A stretch of 64,000 nucleotides of DNA, from contig JAODUP010000162.1 in assembly GCA_025642065.1 (NCBI GenBank), positions 211,501 to 275,500 of the forward strand, given 5' to 3'. The notes below the pieces were generated by a model. It did not search any database. It had not been told where the DNA came from and worked only from the letters and a program-made list of their open reading frames with translations. Position 1 is the stretch's first letter. Each line of letters starts with the position of its first letter. Origin of the DNA: Paralvinella palmiformis (Eukaryota; Annelida; Polychaeta; Terebellida; Alvinellidae). Shown here piece after piece: positions 62,111 to 64,000 of the stretch. Both the position numbers and the translations under genes were made by a program.

Positions 62111-64000
62111 CATCAGGATATAGAAATAATATCGTATTCAAATTTGACATCGCCAAATCCTACGTATCCTGCCGGTCTCATTAAAATCGGCTCGTTTTAA
62201 CGCCCTTTATCTTGTAAGAAGCGACTAAGACCTATCCAGCTAACCAATCGAATGACTGACTCATTCATTCACTCATTCGTACTGGTATGCTGATAACCGC
62301 ACTGGAATGAAACCACGTATCATGGCGGAATAGGAAGCTCATCAAAATGTCGCTGCTCAGTGAAGCTGCTTAATTATATTAATAATGTTCGATGACAAAA
62401 CGCGTACATCGTATTGTAGTTTTGTTAACCGATATTAAATCTATGTCCCGTAATGTAGCATATTATAATATATTAAATGTAACATTTGTCTTCAACCTTC
62501 TAATGCTTCACGGATGAGTTGCTCTTGCTCTTGCTCTTAATATTAGATCTATATTTGAGAATATGCCTATACACAATGGTTATTGATTACCCAAGGTAAA
62601 TAAACAAAGTAAACTTCATATTACAATCAGTTGTTCCCTACTAAACGGGGGGGAATATTGTATGGCACGAAATGATGTGATGCACTCTGTTATTATTTAT
62701 CGTGGTGAGACAATCTGACATGATATTTCTTGACCTTGCTATTCTTTTAGAGATACCCTAATTTGCAAGTTGGGTGTGCGGTACAGTTTGGGCTGGGCCA
62801 TGCGCTTTTTGACAAATACCTCTTTAAAAGTCACGCTAGTTAAGAACGGTCACACAATGAATAATATAAATTTTAAATGTCTAGCTAAATTAAACAGGTC
62901 GAGTCTTGTTACAGGCATGGGGTCAAAACCATTTGTATTTGAAAGTATTTAAATACTTTGTATTTGTATTTGAACTTACCATAAAGAAAAACATTTGTAT
63001 TTAGATACTTTCACGAAGTATTTGATTTTTCAAATACATCTTCAAATACATTAAAATACCTTTCTAAAATTATTTCATATTTTGATCCGAATATTTTGTC
63101 ACCAACATGATTTGTTTCAGGAAATAATCAGATCGCTGAATTGTTATCAATGTTTCTTCGCGTCCGTCTGAGGAACTGAGTGAAATTTATAGCCAAATGG
63201 AGAATGGTATACTAACTTGTCCAATATCATATCTCATTTGTTTATATTTTATTAGATAGAGAATAAAATGGAGAGCAGAAATATATTAAACATTCATCTT
63301 TATCCACAAATTTCATGGATAAGCCATTTTAGTAAACGATGTAAACAAACTAGTGCTGATATTAACCAGGCTTAGACTATGTGATTGTAGATATGTGGCT
63401 TAGTCGAGCTAGTTAAAGCTTTACTCGATGTAATTAAAACAAAACAACCTTTTACATAAATAATTAATAGAACGCCATCTATTGGAACAATATAAGGTAA
63501 TATTGTCTGTGGTGAATTCGTGGATTAGAATTACAAATACAAATCTGATAAATTTTAATTTAATCCACTTTAGCCAAATACATTGATAATTAACTTGAGG
63601 ACGAAATTAACGACTTCCTAGGGAGAAAAAAGGGAATAAAATCTATATGTTTCTTAGTTCTGCAACAGAAGATGAAAAATAAATATTTAATCAAACTTTA
63701 AAAACAACAACCTCTGTGGTTTTAATAAAACATATCAATATGTTTAATATAAAAAAAAAGTTTATTCAAAACAATACAAAGTGTGTTACACATATGTTCT
63801 ACAAGTCTATCTAAATTACTAAAATTATGCCAATATTCAAGGGTAAGAAACAATTCTCCAAATATTATGTCAGTTTTCCAAAATCATAGAAACAATTTTC
63901 TATAACAGGTAAATATAATTCATAAAGCATAATCAAATTATATATAAAGAACAATATGGCTTCAGAGAAAATTACCAAACTTAGAAACATCAAGGGAACT
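62111..64000. other. AT-rich intergenic end of window
   Basis: No gene is seen. 62915-63060 is a low-complexity element made of ATTTGTATTTGAA words that begins CAGGCATGGGGTCAAAACC, close to the terminus of MITE family D. Confidence 0.5.

Overview
The window looks like nuclear DNA of a lophotrochozoan animal, most likely a mollusc. This is an inference. The sequence is AT-rich, the genes have many short exons split by long introns with GT-AG (and two GC-AG) borders, and the intergenic space is full of tRNA-derived SINEs, decayed LINEs, DNA-transposon remnants, MITEs and (TA)n/(CA)n arrays. There is no sign of operons, CRISPR or prokaryotic content.

Five protein-coding genes can be assembled exon by exon with consistent splice phase. 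(1) 1617-3296 (+) is a three-exon, 137-aa single-pass membrane protein that I do not recognise. (2) 7926-14052 (+) is a complete five-exon NUDT14-type Nudix hydrolase (UDP-sugar diphosphatase) of 216 aa. (3) 14795-29451 (-) is a complete 21-exon UTP25/DIEXF (U3 snoRNA-associated, 18S rRNA processing) of 746 aa. It lies tail-to-tail with NUDT14, and the two candidate poly(A) signals are about 60 bp apart. (4) 39771-42165 (+) is a five-exon RBM4/RBM14 (lark)-like protein with one RRM and an RG-rich, RDPY-rich tail (254 aa). It has a possible alternative last exon at 44585 and candidate upstream exons at 36-39 kb. (5) 51610-56648 (-) is a four-exon B3GAT3 (GlcAT-I) glucuronosyltransferase of 351 aa, which completes the glycosaminoglycan linkage tetrasaccharide.

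Mobile DNA fills most of the rest. An antisense LINE reverse transcriptase sits in NUDT14 intron 3 and ends exactly at the 3' splice site. LINE endonuclease fragments lie at 26.6 and 61.1 kb, and LINE C-terminal ends at 54.8-56.0 and 57.0-57.9 kb. DNA-transposon remnants are a FLYWCH-MULE (31.4-32.7 kb), a pogo/Tigger-like transposase (49.1-50.6 kb) and a hAT/DUF4371 transposase (59.1-59.8 kb). Several MITE-like families show clear terminal inverted repeats and target duplications. One of them (TIR CAGACATGGGGTCAATTCC, 8-bp duplications) occurs in four copies with both ends, one of which splits the pogo transposase. At least three tRNA-SINE families are scattered through the window.

The five genes do not form a pathway; they are ordinary housekeeping neighbours. 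I found no convincing undescribed system. The items most worth a second look are the unrecognised membrane protein, the hAT-like MITE family, the transposon-derived splice acceptor of NUDT14, the TIR element 14 bp inside an RBM intron, and the possible alternative ends of the RBM gene.
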